A DNA stretch of 64,000 nucleotides, taken from positions 6,995,028-7,059,027 of the forward strand of contig NZ_AP019400.1 in assembly GCF_004295585.1 (NCBI RefSeq). The letters are read 5' to 3'. The notes below the pieces were generated by a model. That model was not told the DNA's origin. It was given only the letters and a program-made list of their open reading frames with translations, and searched no databases. A program made the translations under genes and the position numbers. Source of the DNA: Cohnella abietis (lineage in GTDB: Bacteria; Bacillota; Bacilli; Paenibacillales; Paenibacillaceae). The first letter of the stretch is position 1, and each line of letters begins with the position of its first letter. Positions 7,743 to 15,153 of the stretch are shown here, one piece after another.

Positions 7743-8498
7743 TCATTTCAGTTGAATAAGCTGTTGATTTCTAGTTGATATGACATTCCTAATATCCCGA
7801 ATTTGATCCCTGAGCTTCTCCGAGGCTTGAGCTTCCGAATCCTTGTCCGATGCTTTTACGAATGTGCTCACCTCACTCGCTAACTGCCTAGCCTGCTGAA
7901 GAAGGTTTTGCTCTGTCATTACTAGCGAAGGATGAGAGGCTGGATCACTGAACCGAACCTTTTCATCTAATTCCGCTATCTTTTTGACTAAGCCGTATTC
8001 TGCCTCATGCTTACAGCCCTCGAGCTGTTGCTTGATTGAGAGCAGCTCTGAACGCATAGCCGATACCCATTGGACCTGAGAAATGATTTTCTCGTCATCA
8101 CTCTCCGCATTTCTATAATAGAGAGCCACCAACCCCGCTGCGATTCCCATAACCCCAAGAGCAATCACATGTAATAGTGAATAGGAGTAAGTAGATACAT
8201 CTGCGGCTAGCGAAAATACAACTATAAAAATAACTACAGCAATGAAGTACAGACCGGCAATTGTCCCCAATGCGAGATACCCCGGTATTAATCTGCTAGC
8301 TCGATTACCATTCGAGAGATAATGAACCACGATTCCGTAAATAAAGGTTTCGGCCAAAATCAAAGTTCCGAGAGATATCCATGTATGACTTGTTCTTGCA
8401 AAAGGTAATCCGATTAAGAAAACGACTGCCAGTGTCACCAATAAAGCAAGAACATAAATGAAAGTTACAATACGCGCATAATCCCGTTGTTTATCCAT
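7743..8498 (-). CDS. YdjH-like membrane protein with C-terminal coiled coil
   Basis: 251 residues. Four hydrophobic segments lie at about 10-30, 40-60, 72-96 and 105-128. A helical cytoplasmic domain (140-251) follows, rich in Glu, Lys and Gln with heptad-like spacing. Its ATG lies 10 nt downstream of the SPFH gene, and the next gene follows after 23 nt, so all three are co-transcribed. B. subtilis YdjH is similar in length and occupies the same middle position between YdjG and YdjI. In that species the trio recruits PspA to stressed membranes. The assignment is from context and layout. Confidence 0.6.
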   Translation of the reverse strand: MDKQRDYARIVTFIYVLALLVTLAVVFLIGLPFARTSHTWISLGTLILAETFIYGIVVHYLSNGNRASRLIPGYLALGTIAGLYFIAVVIFIVVFSLAADVSTYSYSLLHVIALGVMGIAAGLVALYYRNAESDDEKIISQVQWVSAMRSELLSIKQQLEGCKHEAEYGLVKKIAELDEKVRFSDPASHPSLVMTEQNLLQQARQLASEVSTFVKASDKDSEAQASEKLRDQIRDIRNVISTRNQQLIQLK

Positions 8499-8508
8499 TG
8501 TGCACCTC

Positions 8509-9819
8509 CTACTCTATCAACTTATTGCCGCATTCCAAGCAGAACTTCTGACCAGGCTTCACCTCATGCTGACACTGTCCACATTTTAGCGACACGCTAG
8601 TCCCACAATTCATACAGAACTTGCCCGCAGGATCTACCTGCTCTCCACAATTGCGGCAAGGGGTGCCACCAAAATGATGACCACACTTCGCACAGCTTGC
8701 GGCATCTTGGGCATTGTCCGCTCCGCATTTCTCGCAAGCATTGTTAGGATCACCGCAATGGAGACAGAACTTAGCGCCTACAGGAAACATCTTGCCACAA
8801 GCATTGCATTCCGACTCCGCTGCCTGGGTAGCTGTCGAAGCTGATTTGTAGCTATGACCACATGAAATGCAGAATTGCGCTTCCTGGGTGGTCACCGTCT
8901 GGCATTTCGGACAAGCCTTATTATTAATAGAAGGAGCTGTGTTCATTTGACTAGTCAATCCCGCCATCTGATTACCGACGGAGCCTCCAATACCGAAGCC
9001 CATACCTAAGCCGATTCCAGCACCCATCACATTTGCACTGCCACTACCTTCATTCCTTGCTGCCCCCTCAAGCGTGTCGAAGGTGCGCTCTTGCTGGTAA
9101 GTGTAACCGAGAATATCCATCTCCGCTTTCTTGGCGAGAGCTTCCTTCAGCCTCACAGTTGCTGGATCGTCATCCGGTACATTAATGGAATCAACAAAGA
9201 AATTCAGAATCCGAATCCCGTAGTCCAAGAAAACAGGCCCTATGCGTTCTTCGATATGCTTGGATATTTCTGAAATATAAGCATTGATCTCCAGAATGCT
9301 GATCTTCTTGAAAATCAGATAAGATGAGATCAGCTCCTTAATATTCATCATTAACACTCCGCGAAAATGCTTAATCATCGCTTCCTTATCAAACACCGGA
9401 AGTGTCCCAATTAATTTCAAAAGGAATTTACGTGAGTCTTCTATCTGTAAGCCGAACTGCCCGAAAGAGCGTACAGAAACGATAATTTGATATTTAGGAT
9501 CCTGAAGCTGCAGCGGTGTAGATGTTCCCCATTTGACATCCAGGGAGCTAATTTTGTTGACATACCACACTTCCGCTGTAAAAGGAGAACGCCCGCCGAA
9601 CGGCAAATTCACCACATTTTGTAATACCGGAATGTTCGCCGTGCTCAGTGTATGCCTACCCGCTCCGAATAAATCTAACGCTTTTCCACCTTTGAACAGA
9701 ATCGCCTCTTGGGTTTCATTCACAATTAACTGTGTCCAGGTGCCCAATTCTGAATTGGGATATTTCCATGCGAACACGTCCGCAGGACCATCAAATTTAA
9801 CAACTTCTACAATTGCCAT
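8509..9819 (-). CDS. ydjI: YdjI-like SPFH-domain protein with multiple zinc ribbons
   Basis: 436 residues. Residues 1-230 form an SPFH/band-7-like domain of the 'virion core protein' type, starting MAIVEVVKFDGPADVFAWKY, with a coiled region (ALAKKAEMDILGYTYQQERT) behind it. A Gly/Met-rich linker (about 265-290) follows. The C-terminal third holds a string of about five double-cysteine knuckles (CPKC...CISC, CNAC...CLHC, CEKC...CAKC, CRNC...CMNC, CGQC...CLEC). B. subtilis YdjI has the same layout and acts with YdjG and YdjH in membrane-stress response together with PspA. No pspA is present in this window. It is the first gene of the operon; a GAGAGGGG ribosome site lies about 11 nt before the ATG. 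Confidence 0.85.
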   Translation of the reverse strand: MAIVEVVKFDGPADVFAWKYPNSELGTWTQLIVNETQEAILFKGGKALDLFGAGRHTLSTANIPVLQNVVNLPFGGRSPFTAEVWYVNKISSLDVKWGTSTPLQLQDPKYQIIVSVRSFGQFGLQIEDSRKFLLKLIGTLPVFDKEAMIKHFRGVLMMNIKELISSYLIFKKISILEINAYISEISKHIEERIGPVFLDYGIRILNFFVDSINVPDDDPATVRLKEALAKKAEMDILGYTYQQERTFDTLEGAARNEGSGSANVMGAGIGLGMGFGIGGSVGNQMAGLTSQMNTAPSINNKACPKCQTVTTQEAQFCISCGHSYKSASTATQAAESECNACGKMFPVGAKFCLHCGDPNNACEKCGADNAQDAASCAKCGHHFGGTPCRNCGEQVDPAGKFCMNCGTSVSLKCGQCQHEVKPGQKFCLECGNKLIE

Positions 9820-9985
9820 GATGTTTCTTGCCCCTCTCTGTAGCTAAAGAGCCGAATAATCTCCTACCCTTTGACCAATTCATACAGGAATCAACATTTT
9901 TCGCTGTCTTCTCTTTATTCTACGTATAACAAAGTTTTCCTTTGAACCATCCCTCATATAGGCAAAAAGATTTCTGAAGCAACCA

Positions 9986-10082
9986 AGTATAAACAGCTGA
10001 CGCCGTCCTTTCACGGCGTTCAACGTTTATGTCGGAGGTTATTCAGAAATGGATATGGTGAAACTTATACATTCTGAATAAC
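9986..10082 (+). repeat. dispersed element A, copy 2 (most complete)
   Basis: First hairpin: ATAAACAGCTGACGCCG pairs with CGGCGTTCAACGTTTAT around TCCTTTCA. Second hairpin: GTTATTCAGAA pairs with TTCTGAATAAC. Between them GGAGGT stands about 9 nt before an ATG that opens a ten-codon frame. It lies directly beyond a minus-strand terminator (10091-10125). Confidence 0.75.
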
Positions 10083-10090
10083 GCAAAAAC

Positions 10091-10125
10091 ACCCGCAATC
10101 TCCTCTTTTCGAGAAGTTTGCAGGT
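10091..10125 (-). terminator. minus-strand intrinsic terminator
   Basis: On the minus strand ACCTGCAA pairs with TTGCGGGT, with an inner CTTCTC/GAGGAG stem. GTTTTTG follows. The nearest minus gene upstream is gluconokinase, 385 bases away across the plus-strand DUF1540 gene, so the terminated transcript is uncertain. Confidence 0.6.
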
Positions 10126-10184
10126 ATCTGCACGTATAAAGCGATCACCTTCGACCATCCTAGTGACAGGAGGTGAGATGAGCT

Positions 10185-10340
10185 ATGGCTAAGGATGTAC
10201 TATGCGAAGTGAATTCCTGCAAGTATTGGGCGCCAGGTAATGCATGCAATGCCTCTTCGATCTATGTCGTTAACAATCGCAACAAGCAAGCTTCCCAGTC
10301 GGAAGAAACAGATTGCAAAACGTTTGAATCGAAAATCTAA
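10185..10340 (+). CDS. DUF1540 small cysteine protein
   Basis: 51 residues, starting MAKDVLCEVNSCKYWAPGNA. Cys residues at 7, 12 and 21 and a late Cys in ETDCKTFESKI match the DUF1540 pattern (C-x4-C-x8-C...C). This is a small putative metal-binding domain common in spore-forming Firmicutes. A strong AGGAGGTGA ribosome site precedes ATG 10185. It is a single-gene unit with its own terminator. Function is unknown; such proteins are sometimes found in spores, but nothing here proves that. Confidence 0.85.
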   Translation: MAKDVLCEVNSCKYWAPGNACNASSIYVVNNRNKQASQSEETDCKTFESKI

Positions 10341-10362
10341 AGTATCCGCTAGCTAATAAGGC

Positions 10363-10387
10363 AAAGGCATCCGTCGGGGGTGCCTTT
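10363..10387 (+). terminator. intrinsic terminator after the DUF1540 gene
   Basis: AAAGGCA / TGCCTTT stem (10363-10369, 10381-10387) followed by a moderately T-rich tail. Confidence 0.7.
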
Positions 10388-10509
10388 CGCTTTATACCTT
10401 TGTATTGTAGCCAACATTGAGAATTATTATCACTGATTAATTTTAAAGATATAAATTAGGTAGTAAGCGTAGCTATCGCAGGCCGACGTCAAAAGATTGT
10501 ACCGAGCGA

Positions 10510-12021
10510 TCAATGCTTCCGTTGGAATTCTGCAATCGCGGCGAAATGCTCTGGCAACTGCCCGTTCAACTGCTGATAAATGCCGAATAGCTCACGGTAA
10601 ATTTCTGTGTTGTGCGAGTTTGGCTCTAACCTTTTTACGATTGGTGTCCACTGTTTAATGTGGCTCCAGTCATTGACTTCTCCTAATCCTTGCATGGCCA
10701 ACACAGCAGCACCAAGCGCAGAAGCCTCCGTCACTCGAGGAACTAATACTTCCTGTCCCAGTATGTCTGCCAGCATCTGTAGCCACAGCGGCGATTTGGC
10801 GAACCCGCCCGATGCCCGAATCTCACGAGCCGGCCCTGCCAAGTCCACCAAAACCTCAGCAACTGACAAAATAGCTAACATAACACCCTCTAGTCCCGAG
10901 CGAACAAAATGCTCTTGCTTATGCCGCAGGTTAACGCCGAAATATGTGCCTCTCGCTTCTGCATTATAGATAGGTGCCCGTTCCCCAGTTAAAAAAGGTA
11001 AAAATAAAAGTCCACCCGCTCCTGGAGCAACCTTGGCGGCAGCCTCAAGTAGCTCTTCTACTGATTTTTGCCCTGCGAACAGGTATTCCCGAAGCCATTG
11101 GAGCACTAGCCCCCCGTTATTCGTAGCTCCTCCAATAATGTAGGATGAATCTGCCACATGGTAACAGAAAGTACGCTGCTGCTCATCGGTTAACGGTTTG
11201 TTTGCCATCATTCGTACGGCTGCACTTGTCCCGATAGTTACTGCTATTTCTCCAGCTCCGACTGCACCTACGCCTAGATTCGCTAACGCACCATCACTTG
11301 CCCCAAGAAAGAATGGAGTGCTGGTTTCCAGTCCCATCTGCTCCGCATAATGGGTAGCTATGCCTTGCAATCTATATGTACCTGCTTGCAATGTCGAGAG
11401 CTTAGTTTTGCCGATTCCGGCAATTGCTAATGCCTGCTCATCCCAATCCAGCTTATCCAGTGCCAATAAGCCGGTCGCCGAAGCTACGGAATGATCCACA
11501 ACCCATTCGCCGAACAGCTGGTACAGAACATATTCCTTAACAGATACGAACTTATCCGCTTTCTCCCACACGTCAGGACGATTTTCCCTTAGCCATATCA
11601 GCTTAGGCAATGGTGACATGGGATGGATCGGAGTGCCTGTCCGACGATAGATAGCCATTCCCTCTAGCTGCTCACGAATACGCCGAGCCTCAAGCTCGCT
11701 TCTACTATCCGCCCATGTGATGCTCCTCGTAAGTGGTCGCCCGCCCGCATCCACTGCGATTAAAGAATGCATCGCAGAGCTTATTCCCACGCCAGCAATA
11801 TCTCCACTATTTAGCCCACTTTGAACCAAGGCTCCCTTAACACTCTGTACAACTGCCTGCACAATGCTATCCGGCTCTTGCTCTGCCCATCCCGGCTGCT
11901 CCTGCAGCAAAGGATATTCCACAGAGGAGCTACCGAGACTAATTCCCTCCATGCTGAAAATAACACTCTTCGTACTCGTCGTCCCGATATCTATTCCAAT
12001 AATTCCTCTGCTCGTACCCAT
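10510..12021 (-). CDS. gntK: gluconokinase (FGGY family)
   Basis: A 503-residue FGGY carbohydrate kinase that should phosphorylate gluconate to 6-phosphogluconate for the pentose-phosphate pathway. The N-terminal phosphate-binding motif IGIDIGTTSTKSVIF (residues about 8-22) and the GWAEQEP block are present. So are the substrate region WADSRSELEARRI, the second ATPase motif GEIAVTIGTSAAVRM, and the GntK-like segment LLFLPFLTGERAPIYNAEAR. I chose the ATG at 12021, placing the glycine-rich strand at the expected distance. An ATG at 12072 would add 17 basic residues without a better ribosome site. Unusually for a gnt gene, no permease (gntP), GntR regulator or gluconate dehydrogenase is adjacent, so the choice of gluconate over another sugar is family-based. 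Confidence 0.85.
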   Translation of the reverse strand: MGTSRGIIGIDIGTTSTKSVIFSMEGISLGSSSVEYPLLQEQPGWAEQEPDSIVQAVVQSVKGALVQSGLNSGDIAGVGISSAMHSLIAVDAGGRPLTRSITWADSRSELEARRIREQLEGMAIYRRTGTPIHPMSPLPKLIWLRENRPDVWEKADKFVSVKEYVLYQLFGEWVVDHSVASATGLLALDKLDWDEQALAIAGIGKTKLSTLQAGTYRLQGIATHYAEQMGLETSTPFFLGASDGALANLGVGAVGAGEIAVTIGTSAAVRMMANKPLTDEQQRTFCYHVADSSYIIGGATNNGGLVLQWLREYLFAGQKSVEELLEAAAKVAPGAGGLLFLPFLTGERAPIYNAEARGTYFGVNLRHKQEHFVRSGLEGVMLAILSVAEVLVDLAGPAREIRASGGFAKSPLWLQMLADILGQEVLVPRVTEASALGAAVLAMQGLGEVNDWSHIKQWTPIVKRLEPNSHNTEIYRELFGIYQQLNGQLPEHFAAIAEFQRKH

Positions 12022-12157
12022 AACTAGCCCACTTCCCGTCTGCCGTAACTTTTTATGCCTCAATATAGCCATTATACAAAATGTTTAATTCTCAAACCAA
12101 CTGGTGGGGCTGAGAGATCTAAAGACATAGTTGGTGGAGTTCCGAGATGCGTGGGGT

Positions 12158-12617
12158 GCTGTAACCATAGATTTTATAGTTAATTCGTCGATTGCCCCAT
12201 TTCGGGGTGCTGTAACCATACAATTTATAGCTATTGCGCCGAATCTCCCGGCTCAGACCGCTGTACTATTTATAGTTAATTCTCCGATTGGCCCATCTGG
12301 GGGTGCTGTAACCATACTATTTATGGCTAATGCGCTGAATCTCCAGGCTTGGGCCGCTGTAACCATACTATTTATAGTTAATTCTCCGATTGGCCCATCT
12401 GGGGACTGTAACCATACTATTTATGGCTAATCCGCTGAATCTCCCGACTTGGGGCGCTGTAACCATACTATTTATAGTTAATTCGCCGATTGGCCCATCT
12501 GGGGGTGCTGTAACCATACTATTTATGGCTAATGTGCTGAATCTCCAGGCTTGGCGCGCTGTAACCATACTATTTATAGTTAATTCTCCGATTGCCCATC
12601 TGGGGACTGTAACCATA
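12158..12617. repeat. 51-bp minisatellite with alternating A/B units
   Basis: Ten units begin with GCTGTAACCATA or a close variant at 12158, 12209, 12260, 12305, 12356, 12405, 12456, 12507, 12558 and about 12606. Even and odd units differ (one continues ATAGTTAATTC, the other ATGGCTAATGC), so the real period is about 102 bp. The 51-bp length keeps several frames open, which produces spurious proteins on both strands. The array lies between gntK and the ABC exporter. Confidence 0.9.
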
Positions 12618-12644
12618 AAATCATAGATAATGCTCGGACTGTGT

Positions 12645-12990
12645 TGGTTCGCATAGGTTCGCATAGGTTTGGATAGGTTCGGATTGGCCCGGTTAGTTGG
12701 TCTGTTTGGTGGTTTGGTGGGTTTGGTGGTTTGGTGGGTTTGGTGGGTTTGGTGGGTTTGGTGGGTTTGGTGGGTTGGTGGGTTTGGTGGGTTTGGTGGG
12801 TTTGGTGGGTTGGTGGGTTTGGTGGGTTTGGTGGGTTTGGTGGGTTTGGTGGGTTTGGTGGGTTGGTGGGTTTGGTGGGTTTGGTGGGTTGGGTCTTGTT
12901 GGTTGGGTCTGTCTTGTTGGTTGGGTCTGTCTTGTTGGTCGGGTCTGTTTTGTTGGTTGGGTCTGTTTTGTTGGTTGGGTCTGTTCAGTT
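12645..12990. repeat. G/T-only arrays (9-bp and 18-bp units)
   Basis: From 12703 to 12892 the plus strand is an array of GGTTTGGTG with some shortened GGTTGGTG units. From about 12888 to 12984 the unit becomes TTGGTTGGGTCTGTCTTG. A short GGTTCGCATA repeat precedes it (12645-12690). The plus strand has almost no A or C and the minus strand almost no G. The array lies immediately beyond the bmrD-like gene's terminator. Confidence 0.9.
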
Positions 12991-13057
12991 AAGTCGCTTT
13001 AGTTGGCTCAATGGTTCCGGCTAGTTCAGCTCAGCACACCCCGGGCAACAAAAAAAA

Positions 13058-13091
13058 GGGAGAACAAGCGGAAATTCCCACCAGTTCTCCC
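13058..13091 (-). terminator. intrinsic terminator of the ABC exporter operon
   Basis: GGGAGAAC / GTTCTCCC stem (13058-13065, 13084-13091), with eight consecutive T on the minus strand. Confidence 0.9.
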
Positions 13092-13099
13092 CAACTCCA

Positions 13100-15133
13100 T
13101 TAAGCTACACTCTCCGCGACGCCCAGCTGAAGCTGGTACATGGCAAAGTACTTGCCGCCTTGCTCCATTAGCTCATCGTGGTTGCCACGCTCGGTGATTT
13201 GACCACGGTCGAGCACCAGAATCTGATCCGCCGCACGTATCGTCGACAGCCTGTGGGCGATAACGAACGTTGTGCGCCCCCGCTTAAGTACATCGAGCGC
13301 GCCTTGGATAATCGCTTCTGTCTCTGTATCAATGCTAGCTGTCGCTTCATCTAGGATCAGAATCGCCGGATCGAACGCGAGCGCACGCGCGAACGAGATC
13401 AGCTGGCGCTGCCCTGCCGACAGCGTGCTCCCCTTCTCAATAACTGGCTCATCCAAGCCACCCGGAAGCTGCATGAACATATCGTAAGCTCCAACGTCGC
13501 GCAGTGCCTGCTCCACCTTTCCCCGGGAAATAGATGGATCGTCCAAGCTAACGTTCGTAGCTATCGTTCCCGTAAACAGGAACGGGTCCTGAAGCACGAT
13601 ACCCATATGCTGGCGCAGCTGCTGCTTCGGTATATCACTTATATTGAGGCCATCAATGGAAATGGCTCCTCTCTCAATATCATAAAACCGGAACAATAGG
13701 TTCAGGATTGAGCTTTTACCCGAACCGGTATGCCCAACTAGAGCAACGGTCTCGCCTTGCTTCGCATGGAAAGTAATGTTCTTAAGCACATCCTCGCCCG
13801 GCTTATAAGCGAACGAAACATCCTCAAAACTTACATTACCCTTGTAACGCGTCATCCGATTGTCAGAAACCTCGACTCCCGGCTCGTTGAGCAATGAGAA
13901 CACCCGCTCCGCCGACACTCTAGCTACCTCCAGGTTGGACAGCTGATTCACTATCCCGACAATAGGACTCATCATCCTGTTCATATAGTCGATGAATGCA
14001 TACAGAACCCCGACGGTAACCGCCGTCCCTAGCATATCTCCCGCGAACAACCAGATAACTGCGACGAACAGTGCGCTCCTCAGCACATTAACTAGATTAT
14101 GCGAGGTAACAGAATTCAAAGTAAGCAGCTTAGTCTGATACTTAAAGTACTCGTCGTTCATCTCATGGAACTCAACCATCGTTTCCTTCTCTTTGCGGAA
14201 CGCTTGGATGATCGGCATTCCTTGGATGGATTCGTTGATCATCCCGTTAATGTCACTAAGACGTGTTCGAATGACATGGTTGTACTTGGCCGCGAACTTC
14301 CGGTAAATGACAATCCATGCGTAAAGAATAGGAACGAACGGCAATGCGATCAACGCAAGCTTCGTATCCAGTAAGAACAAGGCACCAATAATGGCGGTAA
14401 TATAAACAATCCCTGAGAAAAAATTAGCTAGAACGGAAACGTACAGCTCTCGAATAGCTTCCGTGTCATTCGTTACCCGGGCTACAACTTTACCTGCAGG
14501 TAAGTTATCGAAATACTGGACAGGTAAGCGTTGAATGTGCCGAAAGACGTCATTACGCATTTTGCGAACGATTCGGTTCGCCGACACCTGCAGCAGCAGC
14601 TTCTGCCAGTATGCAAGAACAGCTCCAATCAACAGCAAGCCGATATAGCTTATCGCCAGCATAAGGATACTACGAAATTCAGGCTTATAAAATTCATAAG
14701 TATCGCCCTTCGTCAGCTTAGCCGCGGGAAATAGCTGCTTGCTCCCATCTTCCCTCTCTACCGAAAATTGACCATTGTCGAATGTTCGCTTCCCTCTATT
14801 CGGAATACCGGGCGCATCGACGAAATAATACGATTTGCCTGATTGCAGAACACGAACCTCGCGTCCCTTTTCCTCTCCAGCCGACCAGTGGTCCTCTCTC
14901 TTGTACCATCCGTCCTTATAAGCGACGGCATACTTCTCATTCTGCTTCGTCTCATACCATGGCTTCTCAATGCCCATAATGTTAGTATCTATCATCCGCT
15001 TGGCTATGAAAGGACCCACTAGCTCAACACCTACTGCAAGCAAGAGCAGTACAAGCGCAAGTATAATTGGTTTTTTGTAATTCATTGCGTACTGTAATAA
15101 CCGTTTGCTGTTACTCACCATAATTGCTGTCAC
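13100..15133 (-). CDS. bmrD: heterodimeric ABC multidrug exporter subunit, BmrD/YheH-like
   Basis: A 677-residue half-transporter with six predicted helices fused to a nucleotide-binding domain. Between helices 1 and 2 (about residues 49-155) is a large hydrophilic insert, the hallmark of the BmrD (YheH) subunit, which carries an extracellular domain. Walker A GHTGSGKSS (about 470), signature LSAGQ and Walker B ILILDEAT with the catalytic Glu are intact. With its upstream partner, whose site is degenerate, it should form one active and one inactive ATP site, as in BmrC/BmrD. The two genes are 20 nt apart. In B. subtilis the operon is induced by translation-targeting antibiotics through a leader peptide; the same arrangement is seen here upstream. 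Substrates cannot be deduced. Confidence 0.85.
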   Translation of the reverse strand: MTAIMVSNSKRLLQYAMNYKKPIILALVLLLLAVGVELVGPFIAKRMIDTNIMGIEKPWYETKQNEKYAVAYKDGWYKREDHWSAGEEKGREVRVLQSGKSYYFVDAPGIPNRGKRTFDNGQFSVEREDGSKQLFPAAKLTKGDTYEFYKPEFRSILMLAISYIGLLLIGAVLAYWQKLLLQVSANRIVRKMRNDVFRHIQRLPVQYFDNLPAGKVVARVTNDTEAIRELYVSVLANFFSGIVYITAIIGALFLLDTKLALIALPFVPILYAWIVIYRKFAAKYNHVIRTRLSDINGMINESIQGMPIIQAFRKEKETMVEFHEMNDEYFKYQTKLLTLNSVTSHNLVNVLRSALFVAVIWLFAGDMLGTAVTVGVLYAFIDYMNRMMSPIVGIVNQLSNLEVARVSAERVFSLLNEPGVEVSDNRMTRYKGNVSFEDVSFAYKPGEDVLKNITFHAKQGETVALVGHTGSGKSSILNLLFRFYDIERGAISIDGLNISDIPKQQLRQHMGIVLQDPFLFTGTIATNVSLDDPSISRGKVEQALRDVGAYDMFMQLPGGLDEPVIEKGSTLSAGQRQLISFARALAFDPAILILDEATASIDTETEAIIQGALDVLKRGRTTFVIAHRLSTIRAADQILVLDRGQITERGNHDELMEQGGKYFAMYQLQLGVAESVA

Positions 15134-15153
15134 CTACTTTTCTTCTCTTCCGA

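Noticed and set aside
9900..9985. Possible SigW promoter for the SPFH operon
   Set aside because: A CGTA is present but no TGAAAC at the required spacing upstream on the minus strand.
12131..12664. Open frames of 78-99 codons on both strands across the 51-bp repeats
   Set aside because: They exist because the repeat length is a multiple of three. Products are themselves 17-residue repeats without ribosome sites, and both strands are equally open.
12158..12985. Possible CRISPR array
   Set aside because: Units are contiguous with no unique spacers of constant length, and no cas genes are present.
12669..13024. Three overlapping plus-strand frames rich in Trp, Gly, Val and Phe
   Set aside because: They are translations of the G/T array in all three frames; no start context and no natural composition.
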